DNA of 63,602 nt, taken from an uncultured Bacteroidales bacterium. GTDB lineage: Bacteria; Bacteroidota; Bacteroidia; Bacteroidales; UBA932. A program made the translations under genes and the position numbers. Of this stretch, positions 44,464 through 54,697 are shown piece by piece. The stretch lies in NCBI GenBank assembly GCA_900316045.1, contig ONBM01000026.1, positions 1-63,602 on the forward strand. Reading direction: 5' to 3'. The notes under the pieces are model-generated. The model was not told the DNA's origin and did not search any database. It saw nothing but the letters and a program-made list of their open reading frames with translations. Every line of letters starts with the position of its first letter. The stretch's first letter is position 1.

Positions 44464-45909
44464 ATGGAACTTTATCTTATCCTGATAATAGTCTTCGTGC
44501 TTTTCGTCACGCTGACTGCTATCCTAAGGCGCTACAAGCGCTGCCCTTCAGACAAAATCCTCGTCATCTATGGTAAGACTGGCAAGAGCAAGAGCGGTGC
44601 CGTATCTTCTGCGAAGTGCATACATGGCGGAGCCGCATTCATCTGGCCTGTATTCCAAAGCTATGATTTCCTGGACCTCAAGCCTATCTCAATCGAGTGC
44701 AACCTGACCAATGCGCTTTCGAAGCAGAACATCCGAGTGGACGTGCCTTGCCGCTTCACGGTAGGCATCTCAACCGATCCAGACACTATGACAAACGCAG
44801 CCGAAAGACTTCTTGGGCTACGGACAGAAAACATTCAGAACATAGCGACCGACATCCTCTTCGGCCAGCTCCGTCTGGTCATCGCCACAATGGACATCGA
44901 GGAAATCAATTCAGACCGTGACAAGTTCCTCGCAAACGTGAGCGCTAACGTGGAGGCAGAACTTCGTAAGATTGGCCTTAAGCTCATAAACGTTAACGTG
45001 ACCGATATCCGCGATGAGTCCGGCTACATTGAAGCCCTAGGAAAAGAAGCCGCAGCAAAGGCGATAAACGATGCCAAGAAGAGCGTAGCGGAACAGAATC
45101 GCTACGGAGAAATCGGAAAGGCTGAGGCGGACAGGGACAAAGACATCAGGATTGCCGAAACAACGAGAGATACGAGAATAAAGACAGCCGAGGCCAATGC
45201 CGTGGCAGTCGAGGGAGAAAACAATTCCAAGATCGCCATCGCTAATTCAGACGCTAATCGTCGCGAGAAAGAGGCCGAGGCATCAAGAATCGCTGTCGCC
45301 GCAGAGAAGGTTCAGGCAGCAAAAGCCTTGCAGGAGGCTTATCAGAGCGAGCGCGACGCGGAGCTGGCTCGCGCAGAAAGAGAAAAGGCCACCCAGCAGG
45401 CCAACACCATCGTTCCTGCAGAGATTGATAAGGAAAGACAGATAATCGAGGCCGAGGCCGAGGCTGAAAAGCTTCGCAGGACCGCAAAAGGCGAAGCAGA
45501 CGCAATATTCGCAAAAATGGATGCTCAGGCTCGCGGTACGCTTGAGATTCTCTCCAAGCAGGCCGAAGGATTCAATGAAATGGTCAAGGCTGCTGCGGGA
45601 GATCCACAGAAGGCTGTCCTCATGCTCATTGCAGACAAGCTGCCTGAACTCGTGAAGACGCAAGTTGAAGCTGTCAAAGGCATAAAGATCGATAAGGTTA
45701 CGGTTTGGGACAGCAATGCCTCCAAGGATGGCAAGACATCCACCGCCAACTTCATTTCTGGGCTTATGGGCTCCGTTCCCCCGCTTCAAGATTTGTTCAA
45801 GATGGCAGGAATGAGCCTTCCTGACTATCTGAAAGGGAAAGAATATGCTTCAGAGCAAAAAACCGAAGATCCTAAGGAAGAGCCAGAAAAGGGAAAGGAG
45901 GTGAAGTGA
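44464..45909 (+). CDS. Flotillin-family scaffold protein (YqiK/YuaG type)
   Basis: The 481-residue protein has one N-terminal membrane helix (about 3-21), an SPFH/band-7 domain (about 30-200, with RVDVPCRFTVGI and LINVNVTDIRDESGYIEALG), a long charged coiled coil rich in EAE/KAE repeats (about 200-350) and a C-terminal flotillin tail. Such proteins oligomerise in the inner membrane and organise lipid microdomains. Partners are the NfeD-like protein upstream and possibly the HTH protein whose gene begins at its stop codon. Confidence 0.93.
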   Translation: MELYLILIIVFVLFVTLTAILRRYKRCPSDKILVIYGKTGKSKSGAVSSAKCIHGGAAFIWPVFQSYDFLDLKPISIECNLTNALSKQNIRVDVPCRFTVGISTDPDTMTNAAERLLGLRTENIQNIATDILFGQLRLVIATMDIEEINSDRDKFLANVSANVEAELRKIGLKLINVNVTDIRDESGYIEALGKEAAAKAINDAKKSVAEQNRYGEIGKAEADRDKDIRIAETTRDTRIKTAEANAVAVEGENNSKIAIANSDANRREKEAEASRIAVAAEKVQAAKALQEAYQSERDAELARAEREKATQQANTIVPAEIDKERQIIEAEAEAEKLRRTAKGEADAIFAKMDAQARGTLEILSKQAEGFNEMVKAAAGDPQKAVLMLIADKLPELVKTQVEAVKGIKIDKVTVWDSNASKDGKTSTANFISGLMGSVPPLQDLFKMAGMSLPDYLKGKEYASEQKTEDPKEEPEKGKEVK

Positions 45910-45911
45910 TC

Positions 45912-46124
45912 ATGCCGATAATCGTGAACATCGACGTGATGCTTGCCAAAAGGAAGATGACTTCTCAAGAGCTCGCAGAAAAAATCGGAATATCCCCTGT
46001 CAATCTATCCATTCTTAAGACTGGGAAAGCGAAAGGGATCCGCTTCATGACGCTTGATCGCATTTGCAAGGCTCTTGACTGTAAGCCAGGCGACATACTT
46101 GAATATGAAGATGAGAATTCTTGA
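45912..46124 (+). CDS. Small XRE-type HTH regulator
   Basis: The 70-residue Cro/C1-type DNA-binding protein is close to the YozG group: MLAKRKMTSQELAEKIGISPVNLSILKTGK is the helix-turn-helix, ending with LDCKPGDILEYEDE. I choose ATG 45912; an overlapping GTG at 45906 lies within the flotillin stop region. It is co-transcribed with flotillin, which is unusual. Its targets are unknown. Confidence 0.85.
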   Translation: MPIIVNIDVMLAKRKMTSQELAEKIGISPVNLSILKTGKAKGIRFMTLDRICKALDCKPGDILEYEDENS

Positions 46125-46146
46125 TTCTGAATATTCCAACAATTGA

Positions 46147-46181
46147 AAAGAGCGGCTGCCATTCAAAGGCGACCGCTCTTT
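46147..46181. terminator. Bidirectional terminator between HTH and M16 genes
   Basis: AAAGAGCGG (46147-46155) pairs with CCGCTCTTT (46173-46181), and an inner GCC/GGC extends the stem. U-runs on either strand fit use by both convergent transcripts. Confidence 0.8.
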
Positions 46182-46202
46182 AACATATTATTTGAATATT
46201 AT

Positions 46203-49025
46203 TTATTCTGTGCTTTTGCCAGGCCTCTGAACAACCTCGATGAAGTTGCCAGAGTCGAGCAGAGCCTTAGCTGCGGCCTTTATGCTCTCTTTGGAAAGAG
46301 CGGAAACAGCCTCCTCAGACTCTTTGTCATTGTCGTAGCCAAATAACAGGTAGCTCTCGATGTTGCCTCTCCAATAGCTGTTATTGATTCTCTGCTCAGG
46401 AAGATTCTTCTTGAAGTTCTCGACTGTCTTCTGGAATTGCTCATCGGTAGGGCCTTCCTCTGCAAGTTTCCTTAAACCGTCTTTCGCAAGCTCGATCAAC
46501 TTGTCTGATTTCTCAGGCTTCGAATTGAAGTAAACCTGTAGAAAATAATTGCCTTCCGGCAACTTGGCAGCGCCGCTGTAAGATTGAGCTCCATAAGTGC
46601 CGCCCTCCTCCTCACGCATCGTATCGGTATAAATCTGATCGAGAATGTAGGAAACTGCGCTCAGCATGGTTTCATCCTTCACGGTAAAAGGCCTGTAGCT
46701 GGAGTAAAGCTGCATGACAGTGGTCATAGGAGTCTCCATATCCTGGCTGTACGCATTCTCTACCTGTCCTTTAGCAAACATGATGGCATTCTTCTTATCC
46801 CATTTGAGAGCTTTCTTGCCCTTTGGAAGAGAGCCTATATACTTCTCTACGAGAGGCTTCAGAGTATCCAGCTGAACATCTCCCACGATAACCATCGTCG
46901 CACCTGCTGCATCGGCAAATAGCTTTCTGTAATTTCTTTCTATAGCGTCAAGGCTCATCTTGCCAAGCTTGTCCTTGGAAATCAATGTCATCCTCGGGCT
47001 GTTCCCATACATAGAGACCATTGCATTCTTCTGGAATACATAATTAGGGTTCTTCTCCATATTGTCAATGACGCTTTCAAGCTGTCCCTTGACCGTATTG
47101 AAATCATCCTGGGTGAAACGTGGTTCGGTATATTCAAGATATAGGAGCTGCAGAGCAGTCTCAAGATCCTTTACTGATGAAGATCCTTTGATTCCATTTG
47201 TCAGCATGCTGATATAAGGATTGACGCTCACGACCTTGCCGGAAAGCATCTTGGTAAGCTTGTTCCCGTCATATTTTGAAACACCGGCAATCTGGTTGAA
47301 AGGTGCCATGAAGCTATTGTCGAACGAAGGGACATCTTCATCCGGAATCAGGCTCTCGCCGCCATCTTTATACAGGTCGAAAAGGATCTGGTCTTTCTTA
47401 TATTCAGTAGGAAGGACTACGACTTTCACGCCATTGCCAAGAGTCCATTCAGTTGCTCCATAGATGGTCTTGGACGTTTTCTTCACGGAAGAGCCTTTTA
47501 GGGCTGAAGCGTCCATCAGAGGCTCATTGGAGACCTCTTCCGCATTAGCCTGTATGTCAGATCCATCTACCTTAGCGATAGCGGAAAGGATTTGCTCTTT
47601 GGTAGGCGTGGCAACCCCATCTTTCTCAGGACCGCTGTAAATGATCACCTCGTTACCCTTGAAATCCATCTGCTGTATGACCTGATTCAAAACCTGAGCG
47701 TTGATGTTGGCGAGGATGTTCTTCGCTAGCTCATATTCCTTGTCTGGCTCCATGTAAGCTTCGTTGTCGAAGAAGTTATTCACCAGAGGCGAGATGAACT
47801 CCGGATTCTTTCGAGTGTCTGCCTGATTCTTGGCCCTTTCATAGGCTGAGAGGATATTATCCTTAGCCCTGCTAACTTCCGCTTCGTTCAAGCCATATCT
47901 CTTCAATTTTTCAATTTCGGAGTAAAAAGCTTCGAAACCGCCCAGGATGTTGTTCTCCCTGAGCGTCACGGAGCCGAACACAGCTTCCATCGCTTCGTTC
48001 AATTTGCCGATTCCGAAGCCAGCGCCCAGATAAGGAGCATCTGGCTTGGACGTAATGTCGCTGAAACGCTCATCCATCACGCTGCCGACGATATTCTTGA
48101 TAAGGTCAGTCATCATGCCAATAGCAGTACTGTTGTATTCCTCAGGATCAGCATCGCTCTCCCAATAGAGATCGATGGAAGGAACCGTCGTTTCCGGGTC
48201 CGTGATGATTCCGACCCTCGGCTCCGAGAACGGAGTAACGGTTATTTTATCCTTTGCCTTAGGATTCTCCGCCTTAGGGATGTCCGAGAATATTCTCTTA
48301 AGAGCCGCCTCTGTATAATCTACATCAATGTCACCTACGACGATGACTGCCTGCATGTCAGGACGATACCATGTACGATAGAAGTTCACGAGGCTCTCCG
48401 GCTTGAAGTTCTCAAGATTCTCCTGGCTACCGATGAGGGTGCAAGTGGCATATTTCGAGTCGCCATAAAGGTAAGGCAAGCTCTTTTCGAAAGTCCTCCA
48501 AGAAGCATTTCTACGAGACCTTCTTTCCTCTATGATCACAGGACGCTCTTTGTCGATTTCCTCAGGATCGTTCGTCACGAAATGAGAATAGTCGTGAAGG
48601 ATGAGCAAGCAGGTGTCAACGACCGTCTGTCTCACCAGTGGGATGTTATTCAGCATGTACTGAGTCTGGTCTATTCCTGTCGCGGCATTCACGTTGCCTC
48701 CGAAAGAAGCGCCGATGCTCTGAAGCCAGTTCAAGATGCCCTTTCCAGGGAAATTCTTGGTGCCATTGAAGCACATGTGCTCAAGGAAATGAGCCAGGCC
48801 GTCCTGGTCAGGAGTCTCTTGGATAGCGCCGACATTTGTGGCAAGATAGAACTCAGCCCTTTGGGCAGGCTTGTCGTTATGCCTTATGTAATATGTCAGG
48901 CCATTGTCAAGCTTACCAACGCGGACAGCCGGATCGTTTGGCAATTGCGGAGCCTCCTGCGCGCCTGCTACGAATGAAGCAGCTGCTAACGCAAAGGCAG
49001 ATAATAAGATTAAGATTTTTTTCAT
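46203..49025 (-). CDS. Exported M16-family zinc peptidase (pitrilysin/insulinase type)
   Basis: The 940-residue periplasmic protease has a signal peptide (about 1-22). The inverted zinc motif HFLEH (79-83) is followed about 70 residues later by the third ligand region VIIEERRSRRNASW. Four M16 subdomains fill the chain in pairs; the second half lacks its own HxxEH, as is normal. The start is ATG 49025. It degrades peptides in the envelope. It lies 19 bp after the double-esterase gene and is possibly co-transcribed with it. Confidence 0.94.
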   Translation of the reverse strand: MKKILILLSAFALAAASFVAGAQEAPQLPNDPAVRVGKLDNGLTYYIRHNDKPAQRAEFYLATNVGAIQETPDQDGLAHFLEHMCFNGTKNFPGKGILNWLQSIGASFGGNVNAATGIDQTQYMLNNIPLVRQTVVDTCLLILHDYSHFVTNDPEEIDKERPVIIEERRSRRNASWRTFEKSLPYLYGDSKYATCTLIGSQENLENFKPESLVNFYRTWYRPDMQAVIVVGDIDVDYTEAALKRIFSDIPKAENPKAKDKITVTPFSEPRVGIITDPETTVPSIDLYWESDADPEEYNSTAIGMMTDLIKNIVGSVMDERFSDITSKPDAPYLGAGFGIGKLNEAMEAVFGSVTLRENNILGGFEAFYSEIEKLKRYGLNEAEVSRAKDNILSAYERAKNQADTRKNPEFISPLVNNFFDNEAYMEPDKEYELAKNILANINAQVLNQVIQQMDFKGNEVIIYSGPEKDGVATPTKEQILSAIAKVDGSDIQANAEEVSNEPLMDASALKGSSVKKTSKTIYGATEWTLGNGVKVVVLPTEYKKDQILFDLYKDGGESLIPDEDVPSFDNSFMAPFNQIAGVSKYDGNKLTKMLSGKVVSVNPYISMLTNGIKGSSSVKDLETALQLLYLEYTEPRFTQDDFNTVKGQLESVIDNMEKNPNYVFQKNAMVSMYGNSPRMTLISKDKLGKMSLDAIERNYRKLFADAAGATMVIVGDVQLDTLKPLVEKYIGSLPKGKKALKWDKKNAIMFAKGQVENAYSQDMETPMTTVMQLYSSYRPFTVKDETMLSAVSYILDQIYTDTMREEEGGTYGAQSYSGAAKLPEGNYFLQVYFNSKPEKSDKLIELAKDGLRKLAEEGPTDEQFQKTVENFKKNLPEQRINNSYWRGNIESYLLFGYDNDKESEEAVSALSKESIKAAAKALLDSGNFIEVVQRPGKSTE

Positions 49026-49044
49026 GTCAAAATAATAAAGTGTT

Positions 49045-51180
49045 TTATATCTCATTAATGAATCTTGCTATTGAATTGAAGAAATCGGCCCGGTAGAAAT
49101 AAAGTGGGTCTGACTGGTATTTGTTTTCGATAAAACCATATCCATGGCCGCCGTCAGGGAAGGCATGCATCTCGCAGCGCACCTTGTTATTCACGAGCGC
49201 CCTGTAGTAACGAAGCTCATTCTCCGGGGGCACGCCGCCGTCATTCGAACTGAACACTATGAATGTAGGAGGAGTGTCAGGAGTCACTTGCTTATCCAAT
49301 GAATATCTCTCCAGCAGCTTCTTGTATGCCTCTTTCCTGCTCCCCCACTCAGCGAACGACGACGCCGTTGTGTCTGACGAAGCCTTTCTCGAATTCCATT
49401 TGCTTGGACTCCCGAGTAAGTTCTGGAACGAGCCTTCATGAGCCACGCCCTTTTCCGAGGATATCACCGGATACACCAGAATCGAAAAATCCGGCCTGGT
49501 GACAGGATCCACATACAGAGTGGAAGCGGTTGCTGCAAGATGCCCTCCGGCAGAGAAACCCATGATGCCAATTTCGTTCATGCCCCATTGCTTCGCATAA
49601 TGGCGGCAGTAACGGAATGTGTTCTGCACATCTCTCAGCGGCACGTTCCAATGCCCGTTAGGCAAACGATAATTCAGCACGGCTGCGCTTACCCCATGGT
49701 CATTAAGCCACTTCGCTGCCATTTTCCCTTCCGTGATGCCTGCAGTGAAAGCATAGCTTCCGCCAGGGGTAATGATGACCATCTTTCCGTTAGGATTCTT
49801 AGCGAAATAGAGATCGAAACGGACGCTATCCCCCGTGAAGGAGTGATGCTCATTCCTTGGATTGATTTCTTCCGGCTTATCTAAGCCATTAGATTCGCCA
49901 GGGCCCAAGGTGATTCCAAAGATGCCTTCATCGACATTCTGTCCCTTAGGATAAAGCAATATGGTACTGTCAGGATCATAGGAAAATACCTGCTTCTTTG
50001 CATCCTGAGCAGCCAGGAATTCCTTGGTATTGTCTGTCAGCCAGAGTTTCAGCCAATTTTCAAGCGCTGCCGAGAATTCTGGCCGGCAAGAGCCTAGATT
50101 GTCTTTGAACTTATTCGGATCCAAGCCTATCTCCGGAGTCGTAAATCCCCAGCCATGACTTCCGAAAGGATAAATTTGCAATTCGGCAGGAACCCTCATT
50201 TGGACAAGCGAACTATAAAACTTCAATGAATTCTCGACAGGCACCGTCTTATCGTCTGTGCTCACGGCGATGAATGTCGGAGGCGTGTCCTTGGTAACGT
50301 TCAGGTAAGTAGAATACTTAGTGACAAGTTCCTTAGATTGCTCACGGTAATCATACCATTCCTCAAACGTTAGCTTGTCCCTATCCACCATGTATGGCGG
50401 TTCGCCTATCAGGTTATCTTTAGTTCCCTTGTGAGTCACGTTCTCGCTGAAAGAGATGACAGGATATATCAGGATAGAGAAATCCGGCTTGGTGACGGCA
50501 TCCACGTACATCGTGGAGACCGTGCTTGCAAGATGCCCGCCAGCGGAGAATCCGATGACGCCAATCTGGCTCACGCCCCATTCTTTAGCGTGGAACCTGC
50601 AATAACGGAAAGCATTCTGTACGTCTTGAAGCGGAACTTTCCAATGACCGTTAGGCAGGCGGTATTTCACTACGGCGCAAGCTATTCCCCTATCGTTCAT
50701 CCACTTGGCGAGATAGACTCCTTCATTCCACGTAGACAGGTTGTAATAACTACCGCCAGGACACGATATGACCATGAGTCCGTTCGGGTTCTTTGGCAAA
50801 TATATGTCAATCCTAGCGCTATCGGACACGTCTGTCAAAAAACCCCATTTCTCAGCCTTTTCGGGAGTCGTTACGCCATTAGACTCAAGCGGGCCTTCCG
50901 TTACGTCTATTTCGTCTTCTTCGATTCCCTGATCAACATTCTGCCCCTCAGGATAAAGATAAATCGTCTTCGTTGGAGCGTAATCGATGGCTATTTGCGA
51001 ATTTGCCTTCAATTTTTCTTCAACCGGAGACGCCTCTCTGTCTGGATGAACATAAACCTTCGTTCCATCCAGCACGTGGTGACTCGTCTTTGATTTTTTC
51101 TGAGCCATCATGTCCGTCCCGGAAATAAAAGAAAGACCCAGAGCAAGAATCGCCAGAAATCTAAATGCAGTGTCTCTCAT
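49045..51180 (-). CDS. Exported protein with two tandem alpha/beta-hydrolase (esterase) domains
   Basis: The 711-residue protein has a signal peptide (about 1-26) and two homologous domains. Domain 1 (about 70-380) has LYPEGQNVDQG, the nucleophile S212 in GFSAGG, the acid in STDDKTVPVEN (D309/D310) and H342 in GSHGWGF. Domain 2 (about 405-711) has LYPKGQNVDEG, S543 in GFSAGG, SSNDGGVPPEN and GGHGYGF. Many stretches are near-identical (KYRLPNGHWKVPLQDVQ versus NYRLPNGHWNVPLRDVQ). The family covers BD-FAE and acetyl-xylan esterase-like enzymes, so removal of acyl groups from polysaccharides is likely. Both triads look intact. Confidence 0.88.
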   Translation of the reverse strand: MRDTAFRFLAILALGLSFISGTDMMAQKKSKTSHHVLDGTKVYVHPDREASPVEEKLKANSQIAIDYAPTKTIYLYPEGQNVDQGIEEDEIDVTEGPLESNGVTTPEKAEKWGFLTDVSDSARIDIYLPKNPNGLMVISCPGGSYYNLSTWNEGVYLAKWMNDRGIACAVVKYRLPNGHWKVPLQDVQNAFRYCRFHAKEWGVSQIGVIGFSAGGHLASTVSTMYVDAVTKPDFSILIYPVISFSENVTHKGTKDNLIGEPPYMVDRDKLTFEEWYDYREQSKELVTKYSTYLNVTKDTPPTFIAVSTDDKTVPVENSLKFYSSLVQMRVPAELQIYPFGSHGWGFTTPEIGLDPNKFKDNLGSCRPEFSAALENWLKLWLTDNTKEFLAAQDAKKQVFSYDPDSTILLYPKGQNVDEGIFGITLGPGESNGLDKPEEINPRNEHHSFTGDSVRFDLYFAKNPNGKMVIITPGGSYAFTAGITEGKMAAKWLNDHGVSAAVLNYRLPNGHWNVPLRDVQNTFRYCRHYAKQWGMNEIGIMGFSAGGHLAATASTLYVDPVTRPDFSILVYPVISSEKGVAHEGSFQNLLGSPSKWNSRKASSDTTASSFAEWGSRKEAYKKLLERYSLDKQVTPDTPPTFIVFSSNDGGVPPENELRYYRALVNNKVRCEMHAFPDGGHGYGFIENKYQSDPLYFYRADFFNSIARFINEI

Positions 51181-51336
51181 ACAGCTTATAATTTAATTGA
51201 CCAGCAGCATATAATGGGGCTGATTAGTACAAATATATCCAAAAAACCTTTCAAAAAGAATAAGTCTTTCAAGATTTATAGAATCATGTAACGATTATTT
51301 AATGAATCTATTAAATTTGCGATATAAGGATTGCTT

Positions 51337-52149
51337 ATGATAGAAGATTTCAGACTCAGAGTTTTCAAGACCGTCGCAACAAGAGGAAGCTTCACCCTGG
51401 CTGCGAAAGAACTAGGAATATCCCAGCCTGCCGTAAGCCAGAACATCGCAGAGCTTGAGAAAAGCCTTGGCTGCGAGCTCTTCATGAGAAATCGCGGCAC
51501 CGTAACCCTCACTGCCTCAGGGAAAAGCTTCCTTGAATATGCAGACAAGATTCTTTACTGGTACCATGCAGCAAGCAATTTGTTCAGCGAAGGAAGCCAA
51601 CTGAAGAAAACAACGCTCCGAATCTGTGCCGATACATTCATCTCCGAGGCCATGCTGCCGAAGGTCGTGAATGCGATCTCGGCCGTATCGAAAAATGTCA
51701 TATTCGATATATTCACCGATAGCGATAAAGAATACGACGTCAGGCTCTCGTGCCATGATGCTTCCAAGCCTCTCTCCTTGATGGAGAGCCGGCTCGCAGT
51801 GACTACGTTAAATGCCTCTGCGATGACATCTAATGAGAGATTCTCGCATGCTGAGAGCCTCTTTCAGATTCCAGACGAAGTTTCATTCGCAGTCTGGTCC
51901 GGATATTCAGGAGCACTTTCTCCGGACATCGTCTCAAAAGCGAAAATATATTCAGACAGTCCTTCGCTCATCTGCGAGAAAGTGTTATCATCTCCTCTGA
52001 CCATAGGGATTCTGCCAGAAAGGGCTGGCAGCGAAAAACTGCTGAGGCTTCCTATCATCTTTGATGCCCTGAAAACAGATATTCTCATGGAAACGTCAGA
52101 AACCCTAACAGACGATGCCTTAATAGGTCTGATAAAAAAATCTTTATGA
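51337..52149 (+). CDS. LysR-type transcriptional regulator
   Basis: The 270-residue protein has an N-terminal winged HTH (FKTVATRGSFTLAAKELGISQPAVSQNIAELEKSLG given as positions 8-42) and a shorter-than-usual effector-binding domain (family usually 290-310). TAAATTTG (51312-51319) is an exact -7 element just upstream. It is encoded in the same direction as the TonB receptor gene and divergent from the esterase gene; either could be its target. The effector is unknown. Confidence 0.88.
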   Translation: MIEDFRLRVFKTVATRGSFTLAAKELGISQPAVSQNIAELEKSLGCELFMRNRGTVTLTASGKSFLEYADKILYWYHAASNLFSEGSQLKKTTLRICADTFISEAMLPKVVNAISAVSKNVIFDIFTDSDKEYDVRLSCHDASKPLSLMESRLAVTTLNASAMTSNERFSHAESLFQIPDEVSFAVWSGYSGALSPDIVSKAKIYSDSPSLICEKVLSSPLTIGILPERAGSEKLLRLPIIFDALKTDILMETSETLTDDALIGLIKKSL

Positions 52150-52240
52150 GACATAAAAATAAATATTTCTGTTTCTTTTACTTTTTTACATTAAAATAGC
52201 TCATATTTGCAAGGTTTTCAGAAAATAGGATTTAGGTGAA

Positions 52241-52276
52241 ATGAAAACTAACTTTTGCAAATTCGAGAAGCTATGA
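52241..52276 (+). CDS. Possible 11-residue upstream ORF before the TonB receptor
   Basis: ATG at 52241 begins MKTNFCKFEKL, whose TGA (52274-52276) overlaps the receptor start ATG (52273) as ATGA. Such overlap allows translational coupling. The -7-like CATATTTG (52202-52209) places it inside the transcript. It may instead be untranslated leader. Confidence 0.3.
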   Translation: MKTNFCKFEKL

Positions 52277-54693
52277 ATGTAACAAGCGGGTGGCATGCGG
52301 CCATCCTTATCCTCGCTCTGGGAATATGCCAAAGCATTAACCTTTCCGCACAGCAATTCACCGTCAGCGGGCATATCACGGATAAAGCATCTGGAGAGAC
52401 GCTGATCGGAGCCGGAGCAGCCTGCGGGCAGACTGGAGCGGTGACAAATGAGTATGGGTTCTACACGCTGACCATAAAAGGCGGGAAAGGGATAAGCATT
52501 ACATATTCTTATGTGGGCTATGACGAGAAGACTGTAGTTTTTGACCTTCGCAAAGACACGACCATAAACGTGGCCCTCACAGCCAATTCCAAAATCACCG
52601 AGGCCGTCGTGTCAGCTAAGAAGGAGTCTGGAATACAGGCAACGAAAATGAGCGCAATAGAAATTCCCATTAACATAGTGAAAGCAACTCCTACGCTTTT
52701 CGGCGAGGCAGACGTACTTAAAACAATCCAGTTGATGCCTGGGGTACAGGCTGGAAACGAAGGGTTCTCGGGAATATACGTCCGTGGAGGAGGCCCGGAT
52801 GAGAACCTGTTGCTTCTGGACGGCATCTCGATGTACAATGCCGAACACATGCTAGGCCTGTTCTCCATCTTCCAGCCTGAGGCAGTGAAGAAGGTCACTC
52901 TGTACAAAGGCTCTTTTCCGGCGCGTTACGGCGGGAGGATTTCCTCCATAATCGACATTAGGACGAACGATGGAAACATGGAAGAGACTCATGGCACGAT
53001 CGGGGTCGGGGTGATAAGCGACAAATTCCACCTGGAAGGGCCTATTTTCAAGGGCAAGACATCTTATTCAATCAGCGCCAGGGGGATGCACACAATTCTT
53101 TTCGACCCGCTGATACGTCTTGCAAGCAAGTCGTTTTCCGCTGAAGGGGGCACTGTCTATGGCAATTACTATTTTTACGACCTGGATGGAAAGATATCTC
53201 ACCGATTCAGCAACTCGGACCGCCTATTCTTCAACACATACTATGGCCGTGATGCCCTCCTGGCAAAAGAAGACGAAGACTACACCGATAGCTACGGCTC
53301 TTCGTGGAATGACAAATCTTTCATTCGCTGGGGCAATGCCCTTGCATCTTTAAGGTGGAACCACATATTCAATGGCAGGCTGTTTTCCAACGCTTCAATT
53401 GCCCTGACAAACTATAGGATGCACATGGGCTATGACAGCAAGACCACAGATGCCTACAGTGATGGCACCAAGTCCAAGTCCAATTACAAGTTCGACTACA
53501 ATTCAGGGATGCGGGACATTACAGCCATGATGGATTTTGACTACACTCCGAGTCCTCGCCATTCTATTAAGTTCGGCGGGCAATACATCTATCACACGTT
53601 CATTCCTGAAACGTATTCCACGAAAGAATCCGAAAAAGCTAACGGGCATGCCGTCACCGACACGTCGTACAGCAACCATTCCGAGAGCCTTCACGGGCAT
53701 GAGATATCCGCATACATAGAAGACGACTTCACCATCGGGCGGTGGCTGGACCTCAACCCGGGCATTCATTTCGCCGTGTTCAATACACAGGGCAAGTTCT
53801 ACATGTCTCCAGAGCCAAGAATATCGGCAAAGGTGAATTTCGGGAAAGGACTCAGCACGAAAGCATCATATTCAAGGATGGCGCAGTACGTCCATCTGCT
53901 GTCTTCTTCCATGATCACCCTGCCCCTGGACCTCTGGGTGCCAATCACGAAAGAGATCAAGCCTGTGACATCGAACCAATATTCATTGGGACTGTATTAC
54001 GACAATATTCCAGGCTGGGAATTCTCCATCGAAGGGTACTGGAAAGAGATGGAAAACATTCTGGAATACAAGGACGGCGTTTCTTTCGTCGGCTCTTCGC
54101 AGGGATGGCAGGATTTGGTGGTTATGGGCAAAGGGCGCGCCTATGGAGTGGAATTTTTCTTACAGAAGACAATGGGGAATACGACCGGATGGATAGGTTA
54201 CACGCTGGCGAAGAGCGAAAGACGCTTTCCTGGCGGGGAAATCAATTTCGGGAATTGGTTCCCTTACAGATACGACCGCAGGCACAATGTCTCGATTGTC
54301 GTCAATCACAGGTTCTCTAAAAGAGTAGACATGAGCGCCACATGGGTTTATGCCACGGGCGGAACGACTACGATTCCAGAAAGAACCATGACCGTGGAGG
54401 GACCTGACGGAACGATCCATCAGGTTAATTACGCTCCTTATAGAAACAATTACCGTCTGCCTGCAAGCCACAGGCTGAACGTGAGCGTAAACATACACAA
54501 ACAGAAGAAGCGTGGCGAAAGAACCTGGAGTTTCGGCCTCTACAATGCCTACAACAGGATGAATCCGAATTTCGTCTTCGTCAAGCAAGACGACAACTAC
54601 AATTCAGGCGAGACCTACATCCGAAGGATGAAGCTGAAATCTATAACCATCCTTCCTATAATCCCGTCGATAAGTTATGCTTTTAATTTCTAA
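52273..54693 (+). CDS. TonB-dependent outer-membrane receptor with carboxypeptidase-like N-domain
   Basis: The 806-residue protein has a signal peptide (about 1-29) and a CarboxypepD_reg-like beta domain (FTVSGHITDKASGETLIGAG). The plug domain follows (PGVQAGNEGFSGIYVRGGG, then ENLLLLDGISMYN), and then a beta-barrel ending in the aromatic terminal strand IIPSISYAFNF. It imports an unknown ligand using TonB energy. It is too short for a SusC protein and lacks a SusD partner. It is followed by a DUF4249 lipoprotein, the usual partner of this receptor class. The start at 52273 removes a six-codon extension from a TTG. Confidence 0.92.
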   Translation: MNVTSGWHAAILILALGICQSINLSAQQFTVSGHITDKASGETLIGAGAACGQTGAVTNEYGFYTLTIKGGKGISITYSYVGYDEKTVVFDLRKDTTINVALTANSKITEAVVSAKKESGIQATKMSAIEIPINIVKATPTLFGEADVLKTIQLMPGVQAGNEGFSGIYVRGGGPDENLLLLDGISMYNAEHMLGLFSIFQPEAVKKVTLYKGSFPARYGGRISSIIDIRTNDGNMEETHGTIGVGVISDKFHLEGPIFKGKTSYSISARGMHTILFDPLIRLASKSFSAEGGTVYGNYYFYDLDGKISHRFSNSDRLFFNTYYGRDALLAKEDEDYTDSYGSSWNDKSFIRWGNALASLRWNHIFNGRLFSNASIALTNYRMHMGYDSKTTDAYSDGTKSKSNYKFDYNSGMRDITAMMDFDYTPSPRHSIKFGGQYIYHTFIPETYSTKESEKANGHAVTDTSYSNHSESLHGHEISAYIEDDFTIGRWLDLNPGIHFAVFNTQGKFYMSPEPRISAKVNFGKGLSTKASYSRMAQYVHLLSSSMITLPLDLWVPITKEIKPVTSNQYSLGLYYDNIPGWEFSIEGYWKEMENILEYKDGVSFVGSSQGWQDLVVMGKGRAYGVEFFLQKTMGNTTGWIGYTLAKSERRFPGGEINFGNWFPYRYDRRHNVSIVVNHRFSKRVDMSATWVYATGGTTTIPERTMTVEGPDGTIHQVNYAPYRNNYRLPASHRLNVSVNIHKQKKRGERTWSFGLYNAYNRMNPNFVFVKQDDNYNSGETYIRRMKLKSITILPIIPSISYAFNF

Positions 54694-54697
54694 GGCC

